Source of the DNA: Proteles cristata cristata
Taxonomy: Eukaryota; Chordata; Mammalia; Carnivora; Hyaenidae
Assembly: GCA_017311185.1 (NCBI GenBank)
Contig: JAESUZ010004915.1
Span: 248,001 to 312,000 of the forward strand
DNA length: 64,000 nt
Reading direction: 5' to 3'
Shown here: piece by piece, positions 1-11,098 of the stretch
How the letters are laid out: each line of letters opens with the position of its first letter
Numbering within the stretch: position 1 is the first letter of the stretch
Notes under the pieces: generated by a model
The model's input: the letters and a program-made list of their open reading frames with translations, nothing else
Databases searched by the model: none
What the model was told of the DNA's origin: nothing
Made by a program: the position numbers and the translations under genes

Positions 1-153
1 TGGACTGTGAATCAGCAGAGCTCTAAATGTTAATGGATAACGGGATTAACGGGCAGTAAGAAAAGTCCTCTTGTGAGTGGCGAGTGGAGAATGATTGTGA
101 AAATTCCCAGGGGAGAGTCAAGGCGGTATGAGGAAGCTGAGGTTTTCATCGCT

Positions 154-198
154 AAGTCCTGAGGAGTTAGGTAGACTCCTAACTCCTGAGGAGTTAGG
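154..198. repeat. Duplicated palindromic motif CTCCTGAGGAGTTAGG
   Basis: The motif CCTGAGGAGTTAGG occurs at about 158-171 and again at about 185-198. The second copy, with its left flank, forms a near-perfect palindrome CTAACTCCT-G-AGGAGTTAG (about 179-197), mismatched only at its centre. It looks like a local duplication and has no assigned function. Confidence 0.6.
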
Positions 199-309
199 AT
201 TGTTAGGAATGACTAATCTCATGCGGTTTCATCAAAAGCAAATGCTCCCCATCTCGTGTCTTTGTACAGAAGAACACCCACAGAAATATTAGAGTCCTGT
301 TTAGAAATC

Positions 310-396
310 TGCCATCACCAGTTCGTGAGATCAAGCCCCACATCAGGCTCTGTGCTGACAGCGGGGAGCCTGATTGGGATTCTCTCAGGGAGAGGG
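310..396 (+). mobile_element. 5'-truncated carnivore SINE fragment
   Basis: It matches the middle of the cat-type tRNA-SINE: GTTCGTGAGATCAAGCCCC, then CATCAGGCTCTGTGCTGACA, then GGAGCCTGATTGGGATTCTCTC. The 5' promoter part is missing. The tail has been replaced by a purine-rich tract. Confidence 0.7.
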
Positions 397-475
397 AGGG
401 AGGGAGGGAGGAAAGAAGGAGGCAAAGAGAAAGGAAAAGAAAGGAAGAAGGAAATGAAGGAAAAAGAGAAAGGAA
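385..475. repeat. Purine-rich (GGGA/GAAA)n tract
   Basis: About 90 bases made almost only of A and G, moving from GGGA units to GAAA/GGAA units. It directly follows the SINE fragment and probably grew from the element's degenerated CT/A-rich end. Confidence 0.75.
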
Positions 476-547
476 TCTGCTGCCATAATGTGTAGGCTGC
501 GTCCCCACTCATCACACTGAACTCCAATATGAAATTGTGCCCTTTGA

Positions 548-1447
<900 letters not shown>

Positions 1448-1528
1448 AAGACTCGCTACCAGGCTGGCATGAGGAATTCTGAAAACCTAACAGCAAATAA
1501 CAGTTTCAGCAAGCCCACCAGATACCAG
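1448..1528 (+). CDS. TRPC7: TRPC7 coding exon: short 27-codon cytoplasmic exon
   Basis: An 81-bp exon between a C-rich acceptor (CCCTCCCCCAG) and a donor CCAG|GTAACC, phase 0 at both ends. It encodes 27 residues beginning KTRYQAGMRNSENL and ending SKPTRYQ, in the variable cytoplasmic region between the TRP helix and the C-terminal helices. The sequence is rich in Asn, Ser and Thr and has no known domain. Because its length is a multiple of three, skipping it would keep the frame, so it could act as a cassette exon. TRPC6 has a longer, poorly similar segment here that ends in a comparable way just before [10 protein letters not shown]. Confidence 0.92.
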
Positions 1529-1621
1529 GTAACCACACCCTTCCCAGCTATGGGCAGAAGTGGACTCCATCCAGGCATGGGTTTAGAGATGTGGCTGTCA
1601 GCCTCCCAGCTGCACTCCCTC

Positions 1622-2345
1622 CGTCATTCAGCAAACATAATGAGTGCCAACTAGACAAAAGGTACTGCACTACTTACTAGGGGTGAGGACACGGCCCCTA
1701 TCAGAGCGGCACTTCCAGACCAGTGAGGGATAGTCACAGGAACAAGTAAACACACAAGTAAATAGTAACTTCCAATTGATAAAAGTAGAAAGAAGAAAAC
1801 TATAGGGTGCAAAAATAGAGAAAAGAAGGGAGCCCTTGCTTAAATGTGGTTATCAAAGGAGGCATCTTCTCAAGGACAGGACAGTTAGCTAAGACCTCAT
1901 AAACAAGGAGGGAGCTGTGTGGGGCCTCCCAGGACAGGAAAGGCATCAGCAAAAACCAGAGGGGAGACCCAGGGCACTTGGGTGGCTCAGGCAGTTAAGC
2001 GTCCAGTGCTTGATTTCAGCTCAGGTCATGATCTCACCGTTTGTGGATTCAAGCCTGCTTGGAATTCTCTTTCCCTCGCTTTCTGCCCCTCCCCTACTCG
2101 CTCTCTATCTCTCTCAAAATAAATAAAAATAAACTTAAAAATAAAAGCCAGAGGAGGGAGGCTTGGCAAGTTTAGAGGAGAGCTAGAGTTCAGTAGGCAG
2201 GGGACAGGGGACTGTCATCCAGGTGCAGGGGAGGGGGGCTTGGGCCTAGGGTGTGAATAGGATGATGGAGGAAAGTAGATAGATCCAGAATATATTCTGG
2301 ACATAAAGGCAACAGGACCTGATGCCCATCTGCAGAGATGGGTCC
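1622..2345 (-). mobile_element. L2 LINE fragment, interrupted by a SINE
   Basis: The left part (CATTCAGCAAACATAATGAG onward) reads like the reverse complement of the L2 3' end. The right part, around TCCAGAATATATTCTGGACA and ACAGGACCTGATG, matches another antisense L2 stretch. The SINE at about 1972-2147 sits between them. It is old and diverged, and its edges are approximate. Confidence 0.55.
1972..2147 (+). mobile_element. Carnivore tRNA-SINE (shortened variant)
   Basis: Starts GGGCACTTGGGTGGCTCAGG, continues through GCTCAGGTCATGATCTCACC and ends with CTCTCTCAAAATAAATAAAA. The GGGCTCTGTGCTGACAGCTC block is missing, so this is an internally deleted copy. Imperfect flanking repeats (AACCAGAGGGGAG and AGCCAGAGGAGGGAG) look like an eroded target duplication inside the L2. 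Confidence 0.85.
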
Positions 2346-3125
2346 CAGGCATCTGTCTTGAGCAACCAGGTGGGCACCGGTGTCTTCACTAACCCCCTGA
2401 CCTAAGAGCACCAGCCTGCCCAAATCTGTTCGCGTACATAAACCTTAGAAGTGTTTTTATGCTTGCAGCCCTTTGCATTGCTTTTGGAAATCAATGCCAC
2501 ATCTCTGTATCTGTTTGAATCAGCCCATGAGCCAGTGGTAAATGCTAACTACAGGTTATTGATTATAGAAGTACAGGCCATTCTTTTCCTGCCTTCCCCT
2601 TCTCAAGGATCAGCAGTTTTATCCATGCTGATCAGTTCTTATCAGAGGTCAATGTGAAGCTGCCCTGAGCATTCCTGTGGCCGAGGTGCTATGTCCCAGT
2701 GCCACCATCCTAGAGGGAGCAATTAGATTTCGACATGGCATCTTCCAGACACAGGTCTCTAACGTTAGCTCCGCCCATATTTCAGAGCCAGCTGTGCAGG
2801 TAGGAGGATTTAAGTGCACAATTAAGAAATGGCTCATCCCTCAAAGTACTTACGGTTTTATGAGATGACACAGTCTAAAAACTGGAAATGAGCAAATCTT
2901 GTATTTATTCGTGTACAAAATTGGGCCTGACCAGTTTGATCTGCTTTGAGTTATTTTACAGGACAAATCCTTTGGTCAGTGAAAGGATTTTTATTTCTCA
3001 GCTTCTCAGAGAAAAGTATAGATTATCTGTGCCACAAAAGAGATAGAAAACCCTAATGGGGTAGGGTCAAATCTCTGATGGGTTTTGGGCAGAATCAGCT
3101 GCTGAGATAAAGGAAGACTGATTAC

Positions 3126-3370
3126 CTGGTGAAACATCCTGTACCCAGAATGAATCCTTTATGAGCAAGACTATTTTCAAAAGCAGCCTCAGAGAGATCC
3201 CGTTCCTGTCTTTCCTCATCAATGGTTGAGTCCCTGCTGCTTTCAATGTCCCCAAGAGATTCCTGCTCGTGATTACAGAGATTGGTGATATTCAGCTTCG
3301 GGCTACTGATGGCCTTGGACGGCTTGCTCACCCTGTATTTTGTGACTCCACCAAGAAAAGCCTGGGGCTG
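3126..3370 (-). other. Unrecognised open segment with exon-like boundaries, antisense to TRPC7
   Basis: On the minus strand a reading frame stays open for about 325 bases (about 3448 to 3122). Within it, 3370-3126 is preceded by a long T-rich tract and an AG, and followed by a good donor (CACCAG|GTAATCAG). The translation of the 245-bp segment is 81 codons, rich in charged and serine residues, including YRVSKPSKAISSPKL and SSRDSTIDEERQERDL. I do not recognise the family. It could be an exon of an antisense transcript or simply chance; no second exon was linked to it. Confidence 0.2.
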
Positions 3371-3599
3371 CTTATTCAAACAGTTTTCACAGAAAAGAAG
3401 AAAGAAAAACCAGTGAGCATCAGAGAGAAAGGGCTGGGAGGCAAGTAAAGGGAATCAGAGAACATTTAGCATTTGCACATGCACCCTTTGCTCAGCCCTG
3501 CAAGGTGAGTCTGGTTATCTGCTCAGACAAGAGTGAAGCAGGAGATGGCATGAAGGATATAGGGGTAGAGGCTAGACACCAGCCTGGGTATAATCTCAC

Positions 3600-3740
3600 C
3601 ATATGCTGGTGAAAGAGACAGTATCTTTAAATCCATTTATCAGATGGGAAAACTAAGGCTCAGTGGTGAAGGCCCCACAGCTGGTTCAACTATCTGTCTG
3701 AGTCACAAGGGCACCCCTTCTTTACTACATCATGCTTCCT
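3600..3740 (-). mobile_element. MIR fragment (probable)
   Basis: The stretch CATTTATCAGATGGGAAAACTAAGGCTCAG followed by a GGCCCCACAGCTGG segment resembles the reverse-complement MIR core (ACAGATGAGGAAACTGAGG, then CACACAGCTAG). It is old and edges are uncertain. Confidence 0.45.
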
Positions 3741-5787
3741 AGACACCCAAGCCTTGCTGAGAACCTATATTACCTGCCAGCTGCTGTCTGTGGAGGGGTG
3801 AGGGGAGGAGACAAGGTAGAGGAAGAGCTTCTAGCATGAAAGATTAGGACAAGGGTCTGACAAAGCCTCTTCTGTTTTCTTGGGCCCACTGGTGGACTTC
3901 AAAATTGCACTGCTTTCTTCCCAAAGCAACTTCCAAATGTGCAGAGAGCAGAAGGAGCCTAGCACTTCCTCTTTCTTACTATCCCGGCTACATCCAGAGT
4001 CGCTCCTCAGAGAGGACATGTGCTGTCAGTGTCTCACACTGTCATGGTTCGGAGTAATTCTATAGCATTCCCAGTAAGACAAAAGCCCCGTTGTGCATGC
4101 ACGTGGAGTCTTTAAACTCATTGCCTTTGTGTCTTTTCAGTAGATCCGCTGGATTTTTCAAACTTAGTGCTCGAGATGTTTATGTTAAGTTTGCCAATCC
4201 TTCAACTTCAGGGGCTTCTCCATGGTAGGGGAAGGCAGAGGCCCCCTGTGTTGGGCTTTAACTTAGGTGCCCACGGTTCTGACTGCTACTTTTCACAAGC
4301 CTAGTCCCTTCCTTTCGCCATGCTTTGTTTCCAATCTGGGCTCATATGGAACTAAACAATGAAACAAAACCAAAATACTGGTGTAGGGGTCAAAGTATGC
4401 CTCCTGTCAAAGTGACTCTGTGACCCGTTCCAACATCCAGGGTGTCTGTTTGCGGGGGCATGTGTAGACAGAGATATGCCACTCTCTAAGAGGTACATTT
4501 CCATCATGGGCAAAGCCAACAAGCCACAGCCCAAATGAACAGAGGATCCAGGTGCTGTCTGTAAGTCAAGGAAGCCCCAGTGATGCAAGCCTTTCCCCAA
4601 ACCAATGGGAGTCCTCTTTTCCATGTCCTAGGTGGCCTTTTCAGTAGAGATTAAAGCAAATAGGATAGATAACTTGCCAGTGCTGACCTCTTCCCTTTCT
4701 GGTGTCTGATAAATCCCAGTTTAACAAAAAACATGTCCTAGGATCCATTTTGCCCCCTCCCTTCCAAAAGTCCCTCGATTTCTGTTTTCCTAGGTGACAA
4801 CACTGCTTCCTTCTGGATTCTACTTCACTTACCATCTTCAAAATACCACATATGTGCTCTTAGTTTACATCTTTAACTGCCCTGGCTATACAGAGACACA
4901 CGCCTCTTCCACAAAAAGAGCCAGAAGCATGGAGAGGCCATTTGAGCCCCGGGAAGTGGGGGGAGGGGACCGAGAACTGTGTGTCTCCTTCCCCAGATGT
5001 GGGACTCAGTCTCATGGCCCTTCTGACCTATTGTGCATCTCATTCTAATCCCCTCGATGATCACATCACTACATATACTCACCCCCAGGACTTGCTAAGG
5101 GCAGGAGGGCAAGGCAGGCAGAATTTGCACTGACCGGGACACATTAACTTGGGGAAAGTTTATTATCTTCTCGATGTGAAAGAACTCTATGAAAGAGAGC
5201 AAGGAGATGTCTCAAAACTTATAACAAAGGAACATTCTTTTTCCCCCTACACAGTGAAGGAGGGGAGACTTTTAGGGTCCAGGTCTCCTGAAAATAAATC
5301 TCCTCTATAGCATCCATCTTACACAGATGGGCCCCTTCTAACCACTTCGGCATTTCTAGTAATAAGCGTGGCATCTCGCTCCTGCATACCCCAGGCAGTC
5401 TAACATGTACACTCCAGAGGGGAAACCGGATGCCCATGAGGACACAAAGTCTCTAAGCAGTTGCCCAGCAGTCACACTGTTTTCCTTTTAGGTACCTGTC
5501 GCTCCTGAGTGAAAAGTGGGGGTGGGAGGAAGGGTGGAAGACTTGTCTGCAATGCTCATGAGATTCTGCTTCCTTACTAACCCTCATAATCCTGATGTGT
5601 GGTGAGAGGCTTAATAACAAGCATTTGTTTCTCTCCCCTTGGAGCCACAGATGTGCAAACCTTAGGTCAAGTTATACAGGCCAGCGTTCAAGAGTGGGCC
5701 ATAAGCATTCATGACAATGACATACCAGTGACCTTCCCCAAGAGCAACAATATCTTTCACTGAAATATCCCAAGAGATAACAACTGA

Positions 5788-6007
5788 GGGGCGCCTGGGT
5801 GGCTTAGTAGGTTAAGCGTCCGACTTTCGCTTGGGTCATGATCTCACGGTTTGTGGGTTCGAGCCCCGCGTCGGGCTCTGTGCTGACTGCCAGCTCGGAG
5901 CCTGGAGCCTGTTTCGGTCTGTGACTCCCTCTCTCTCTGACCCTCCCCTGCTCACGCTGTCTCTCTCTCTCTCCTAGCAATAAATAAAACATTTAAAAAA
6001 AAAAGAG
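5788..6007 (+). mobile_element. Full-length cat-type SINE with 15-bp target duplication
   Basis: A complete element: GGGGCGCCTGGGTGGCTTAG start, GTTCGAGCCCCGCGTCGGGC B-box region, GCTGACTGCCAGCTCGGAGC, CT-rich tract and an AATAAATAAAACATTT tail. It is flanked by a perfect 15-bp target duplication AGAGATAACAACTGA (5773-5787 and 6008-6022). The intact duplication and low divergence mark it as one of the youngest insertions here. It shares the CTGACTGCC and GACTCCCTCTCTCTCTGACC variants with the copies at 59976 and 63149. Confidence 0.97.
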
Positions 6008-6194
6008 AGAGATAACAACTGAATGAAGCCATCCATCCTCCAAAGTCTAGCTGAGGCTTCCTCCTGCAGAGAACGCTGTTTTTTAAAGATCAAATGGGTA
6101 CCTAAAAGCAGCCAGAACCCCTACTGACCAATGGGAGCCAGTTTCTTGCATCTCATCCCCTGAAGTGTCATGCACATAACCTTTTCCTGGAGGT

Positions 6195-6350
6195 TAGAAG
6201 AAGCCCCTGCTTCGGTTCCCATTTTGGTTAAATCTCACTTCCGGGCTGTATGACCCTGGAGAGGTCACCTGATTCATTGAGCCTCGGGGCCCTCATCTGA
6301 AAACAGAGACAACCTCCCCGATCTCACTGGGCTTCTGGGAGGATTCGGTG
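6195..6350 (+). mobile_element. MIR fragment (probable)
   Basis: Contains CCGGGCTGTATGACCCTGGAGAGGTCACC, then GCCTCGGGGCCCTCATCTGA and a weak AGGATTCGGTGAGG end. This order (TGTGTGACCTTGGGCAAG, CCTCATCTGTAAA, GGATTAAATGAG) is that of the MIR core. Confidence 0.5.
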
Positions 6351-7750
6351 AGGCCATTTTGTCAAGCAGGCTAACAGGACTCCTGGTCTGTGGGAGAGCC
6401 TCACTACATCTGTGTCTTTGCTTCTTTTTCATCCCTTCCGCCCTCCTCCCAGAGGGCCAATCCGCAGTGCAGGGGGCTTGTGAGTGGTGTCTCGCCTATT
6501 CAAAACAAATGGATTTGGAGGGGCACACTGTATTAATAGTAACATACCATGGCACCTTTTCCACTAATGGGTTGAGTTGGGTTGTACTAAAACACAGCAT
6601 GCACCCGAAGTGGGGAAGGTGGTGATCACTGTGGTAGTGGGGAAAAGACTCTGCTCGGCATATCACCACAAAGAGAACTTTCTACCTTCAATCTCGGGCT
6701 TGTGCTTTTTTCCTCATACATATAAAACTGGTTCAGCTGATGAGTTCAGAAACCAAAGAACCCTTAATTCTTGAGGTTTTCCTTAAAACAGCAACAGACT
6801 TTAACTAGATCCCCTGGACCTGCTTCAGCCCGAAATTTTGCAGAAGACTTCTGATTTCTGTATTCAGTATGCATTTTACAAACTTGGGTATCTGGGGTTT
6901 TGTGGTTTTGCGCTTTCCTTCATGAGGACTGGCTCGGGATAAAGATGGTTTTACTTTGGCTTTCCAATTCAAAGTGAAAAGAACCTTACTGAATCCCAAG
7001 CAAGGCATGTATTCTTAACTTGGGTAACCTGCCTTATTGACTAGGATAATGTCAAGGGTAAATCTAGCATGGCAGCTTGACCACTACCATGGCAAGACCC
7101 AGGGCCCTCGGACGGAGGGCAGCATGAAGGCAACCTGCTCATTCACTGTTTGGCCAGAAATAAGATCGTGACTCATACCACAGAGCCAAGTGAACCACCA
7201 GCCTGACGGCTGAGGAGAGGCCGCACTGGCCTGGGGGGACTCAGGACTCAGCACCAAGAGCCTTTGCTGGCTCCCTGAAAGTCCTAGAATCACAAGGCCT
7301 GGAGACACAGGGATGAAGTCTTTGCCATAAAAGGCAGCTGGTGACCAGAATGTGTTAAATCCTTCTCTCGGCATCCCAGCCATCCTCTTCCCTTTGCTTA
7401 CAAACAGCTCTTCCTGAGCCCAGGTATCCAGAGAGAACTTAGCAACCCACATAGCACCACAGCTAGGGACAGAATTCAGGCCCCTTCCATTTAGAAAAAC
7501 GCCACCTGTGTCTCCGGAGTCCTCAGGTGAGCAGGTGAGGCAGTCACAGTCAGGGGCAAGCCAGGGACAAGGAATCCCTCCCTCTGCCAGCTGCTCCACT
7601 TGTGCAAGATTCAGAAGCCTCCGCTACCAGAGTGTCTCTAAATCCTGTGATTTCCCAGGAAGCCTCCAACGACTAGCCAGCAAAATCCAAAGTTCACCTC
7701 CTGGAGTCCTTCTCACACTTGGCTCTATTCTGGGTATCTCTTGAGTGTTT

Positions 7751-8050
7751 TGTTTTGTTTTTTTTTTTACAAATAGTTTATTGTCAAATTAGTTTCCACA
7801 TAACACCCAGTGCTCATCCCCACAAGTGTCCTCCTCCATGCCCATCCCCTCCTCCCCCCACATCCATCAGTCCTCAGTTTTTGTCAGCATTCAAGAGTCT
7901 CTCATGGTTTGCCTCTCTCCCTTTTCCCCCACCATTTCCGCCCTTCTTCTCCCCCTTGTTCCTCCGTCAAGTTCCTCCTAATCCTCCTATACGGGCAAAC
8001 ATATGATATTTGTCCTTCTCTGCCTGACTTATTTCGCTCAGCATAACACC
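7751..8050 (-). mobile_element. 5'-truncated L1 3' end with 13-bp target duplication
   Basis: The plus strand shows a T-run and then the antisense of a carnivore L1 3' end: TTTATTGTCAAATTAGTTTC, ACCCAGTGCTCATCCCCACA and CTGACTTATTTCGCTCAGCA. A perfect target duplication CTCTTGAGTGTTT flanks it (7738-7750 and 8051-8063). It is therefore a single insertion of about 300 bp, truncated at the 5' end, and fairly recent. It carries no coding capacity. Confidence 0.9.
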
Positions 8051-8384
8051 CTCTTGAGTGTTTACTAATACCTCCTCATTCGCTGGAAGAACCAATATCT
8101 GCATAACACATGGCAGTTCCTCCAGCCATCTCCTCCAATGTGCCCGGCAGCCCAGTGCTGGGCGGAGGGGATCTAACAGAAGGGGTGTTTTGGCAAAACC
8201 TCCCAAGGACCAGCCATGTCTGTCTCTGCCTTCGGTAGGAATTTTCTAAGGTACAGTGGACTTGTCTGACCTGGTCCTGACTCTAAGACCCGAAGAGAGG
8301 ACCTGACTGGCTAAGGTCACAAAGATCAGGGTAGAGTTGGGCTTAGGACCCTCAAGCAGCACCCATACATCTTAGGTGGGGCTC

Positions 8385-8434
8385 TCTGTCTCTCTCTCTG
8401 TCTCTCTCTGTCTCTCTCTGTCTCTCTCTCTCCT
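8385..8434. repeat. (TCTCTG/TC)n pyrimidine microsatellite
   Basis: About 50 bases of CTCTCTGT units. It lies about 260 bases before the TRPC7 acceptor at 8691. Confidence 0.9.
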
Positions 8435-8691
8435 TGGCTTGGCCTGCCACCATTAAGTGTCCTATTCTTACACACCAGGGGCAGGATCAGCCTACGGGGA
8501 GAGGTTAAACAGAGTCAGGCCTGGGTCCCACCAACAGGCAAGGTATCCTCAGAAGAGAGACACCAGGCACAGGAGGAGTCCGGGCCGTGCACCTGGCGCC
8601 CTGCAGAGACGAGGAGCCACACATACACCATGCAGGCTGCTTCTGTCCTCAGCCAGGCTTGTTTGACCCTCTCCTTGTGCTCACATTTCAG

Positions 8692-8767
8692 AAAATCATG
8701 AAACGGCTCATAAAAAGATATGTCCTGAAGGCCCAGGTGGATAGAGAAAATGACGAAGTCAATGAAG
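8692..8767 (+). CDS. TRPC7: TRPC7 coding exon: CIRB / calmodulin-IP3R-binding helix
   Basis: A 76-bp exon from CACATTTCAG to GAATGAAG|GTAAGC; it enters in phase 0 and leaves after one base of a Gly codon. It encodes [15 protein letters not shown] and then [10 protein letters not shown]. This basic amphipathic stretch is the conserved C-terminal segment shared by TRPC3, 6 and 7, described as the calmodulin- and IP3-receptor-binding (CIRB) region and forming the horizontal rib helix in TRPC structures. The V-D-R-E-N wording (TRPC6 has I-D-K-E-S) fits TRPC7 or TRPC3. Its split Gly codon joins exactly to the next exon at 10929. Confidence 0.95.
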
Positions 8768-10928
8768 GTAAGCGAATGGACTGGTGTCCCACAGGCCGTC
8801 AGTGGAACATGGTCTCACCAAGCCAAAATCAAGGTGTCATCTGCAGGGCCATGTTCTTGCCTGGAGGCCCTGGGGAGGCTCTGTCTCCTTGCCGGTTGGG
8901 GTATGGGCAGAAGGAGGTTCCGTGCAGCTACAGGGCCGAGGCCTCTGCTCCCTGGCTGGCTGTTGGCTGGGGCCACCCTCTGCCTGAACACAGCACCTCA
9001 TCTCAGAACCAGCTCCCGGGCACTGAGCCCTTCTCCAGCTGCCGTGTTGCTTCCACGTCTGTCGTCATGTCTCTTTGACGCTCTCTTCTGCTTTCCCCTT
9101 CCTCTTTTAAAGACTTAACATTAGACTGGATAATCCAAAATAATCTCCCTATTTAAAGTCAGCTGATGAGTTACCCTAATTCCACGTATGACCCTGGTTC
9201 CCTTTTGCCATAGCAAGTTATCATACTCAGTCTGGACACGAGGGATTAGGATCTGGTCACCTTTCGGGGGTAGGGGGCTGGTAATGACTCTGCCTACCGC
9301 CTCATGTCCCATGAGGTCCAAAATGGCCCAGAAGTTCTCATTCTGTGGGTGCATATACAGAGAGCAGCAAGCAGAATGTCACCACCCTGTGTCACTTCCA
9401 GGCTCTCAGAATCTGACAATTCGCAGTGTTTCTTAAGGTATCCCCCAACTCAAAATTGCCTGTTATAATTGCAGATCCCAAAATCCACCCAGGCCTAACG
9501 CATCAGCATCTCTGGGGTGGCTCTTGCGTTGGGGTGGGGGTGGGGGGTCGGGCGGTGTTGTGCATTTTGCTAAAAGCACCAGGTCATCCTGATGCACACT
9601 GAGGTTTGCAGACTACATCCTTTTCAGCGTTTGGGTTATTTTCCAGTCCATTTAATGCAGTTACTCTTAAGTGAAAAGCAAATTACCTTATACCAGGTAA
9701 TTAATCTTCATGAGACACATAGGACAAATATTTGCTACCTAGACGCAGCCTCCTCGATGAGCAAAGGCACGAAAGCTTGCCCTCCCTTGGGCCACAGGGG
9801 CCCACCCAAAGCACCTGGTCATGAAGTCACCCTCTGCTTCATCCTGGGGCATCTAGCATACAGCCTGAAGACCCACAGCAGCTGACCTCATTCCTGGGCT
9901 GGCGCTTCCTAGGGGCTGAGCAGGGGCCCATCCTGCTACCCCTACTTATGGGTCTGCAACATAAAGCTGCCAGCCTGCCAGCCAGCTGTGATGGGCAGGA
10001 ATGTAACTGGTTACAGAAGTGGGGAGCCGCCGGGCCTCGTGCCACTGGGGTTATACCATGCAGCTGGGGCTCCGGGAAAGCACGCCACGTAAAGGAAATA
10101 GGGGATGTGTACGTTTGTCAAAACTGGCCAAACCGTGCCTTTAAGAGCTTTGCCTTTTCTGTGTGCAACACGTGAGGAGAAGAGAGATATGAATAGTGTG
10201 CTCCCAGGCACTGGACTCCTGTCTGAGTCAAGTCCAAGGTCTGTAAGAGCAGAAAAGAACATCGGAGACCTCCTCACTGAGAGTTCCACAGCCCCAGCCC
10301 AGGTGGATTTGTGCCCACGTGGTTCACTGTGGAAACAAGTGCAAGTTCCCACCTGGGGGTCCCTTGCTCTGGAAGGAGGAGGAGGCCTCAGCCAGGCAGT
10401 GCTGGCTGCATGGCGCCAGGGCTGGGGGGCAGGGCCCTGCCCGGCTGCCTGGCTGTGTAGCCACGTGCCCTGTGCTGAGCCATTCCCTCCACACTTGGGA
10501 GTTTCCCAGCCCCCTCAGATAAAGACAGAGTAAAACATGGAGCAGCATGACAATGACTGTCCAGTTAAGGAGGGTGTTGCTCAGAGTCTTGAAATCTGCC
10601 CTTAATGGCTCCAAGACCAACATCTAACAATCATGATATGAAATAGGTGCTGGAATAGATTTCACGACCCTGACCTTGACTCCTCCACCTAGCTGAAACC
10701 CTTAACAAAGATTGTGACCAGGAATGGGAAGAAGGGGGTTTTAAATGGATGGACGTGTCCTTCAGTGGTAGGAGGTGGGTGTTACTTAGGTCAAAACACA
10801 CCTCCTGTGCCCTCACCTCTGTCCTTAGTGGGAAACCTGAAAACCTGCTGGAAGGACACACACCCCAAATGTATGTGGGAGGAGCCCCTTCTGCCTCGTG
10901 CTCACCAACATCTCATCCGTCCTTGCAG
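8768..10928 (+). other. TRPC7: TRPC7 last intron
   Basis: 2.16-kb intron from GTAAGC to acceptor CATCCGTCCTTGCAG. Mostly unique, moderately GC-rich. A MER5-like DNA transposon fragment lies at about 9490-9615. No cat SINE and no exon are seen. Confidence 0.85.
9490..9615 (+). mobile_element. MER5A-like non-autonomous DNA transposon fragment
   Basis: The order CAGGCCTAACGCATCAGCAT, CTCTGGGGTGG, GCATTTTGCTAAAAGCACCA, GGTCATCCTGATGCACACTG and GAGGTTTGCAGACTAC follows the right part of the hAT-Charlie MITE MER5A. A G-rich expansion interrupts it. The identification is by eye. Confidence 0.6.
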
Positions 10929-11098
10929 GTGAGCTGAAGGAAATCAAGCAAGATATCTCCAGCCTGCGCTATGAGCTTCTGGAAGAGAAATCTCAAGCTA
11001 CTGGTGAGCTGGCAGACCTGATCCAGCAGCTCAGTGAGAAATTTGGAAAGAATTTAAACAAAGACCACCTGAGGGTAAACAAGGGCAAAGACATTTAG
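10929..11098 (+). CDS. TRPC7: TRPC7 terminal coding exon: coiled-coil pole helix and stop
   Basis: The exon starts after TCCTTGCAG and completes the split Gly codon, then encodes 56 codons and the stop TAG at 11096-11098. The protein reads [20 protein letters not shown] and continues through [16 protein letters not shown] to the end LRVNKGKDI. The first part is the heptad-rich vertical pole helix that forms the four-stranded coiled coil of TRPC channels. The ending LRVNKGKDI is the TRPC7-specific C-terminus as I remember it, which fixes the gene identity. The frame is intact throughout. Confidence 0.97.

Larger units (their letters stand above)
1529..8691 (+). other. TRPC7: TRPC7 intron (7.2 kb)
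   Basis: Large intron from GTAACC to the acceptor CTCACATTTCAG. It contains an L2 fragment split by a SINE (1622-2345), MIR-like fragments (about 3600-3740 and 6195-6350), a full-length SINE with clean target duplications (5788-6007), a 5'-truncated minus-strand L1 (7751-8050) and a CT-rich repeat (8385-8434). The rest (about 2350-3600, 3750-5770, 6350-7740, 8064-8380, 8435-8691) is unique intronic sequence without a recognised exon, apart from the antisense open segment noted at 3126-3370. Confidence 0.85.

Noticed and set aside
203..508. Serine/leucine-rich minus-strand frame at the left edge
   Set aside because: It is the translation of a SINE remnant and the adjoining purine tract (F/S/L/P repeats), not a gene.
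7084..7599. A 171-codon minus-strand frame in a TRPC7 intron
   Set aside because: No recognisable domain or exon borders; low-complexity Gly/Ser/Pro content. Treated as chance.
7719..8046. Proline/serine-rich plus-strand frames
   Set aside because: They translate the antisense of an L1 3' end, which is bounded by a perfect target duplication.
8385..8434. Regularly spaced CTCTGT units considered as a CRISPR-like or minisatellite array
   Set aside because: It is a simple pyrimidine microsatellite without spacers. This is a vertebrate genome, so CRISPR is not expected.
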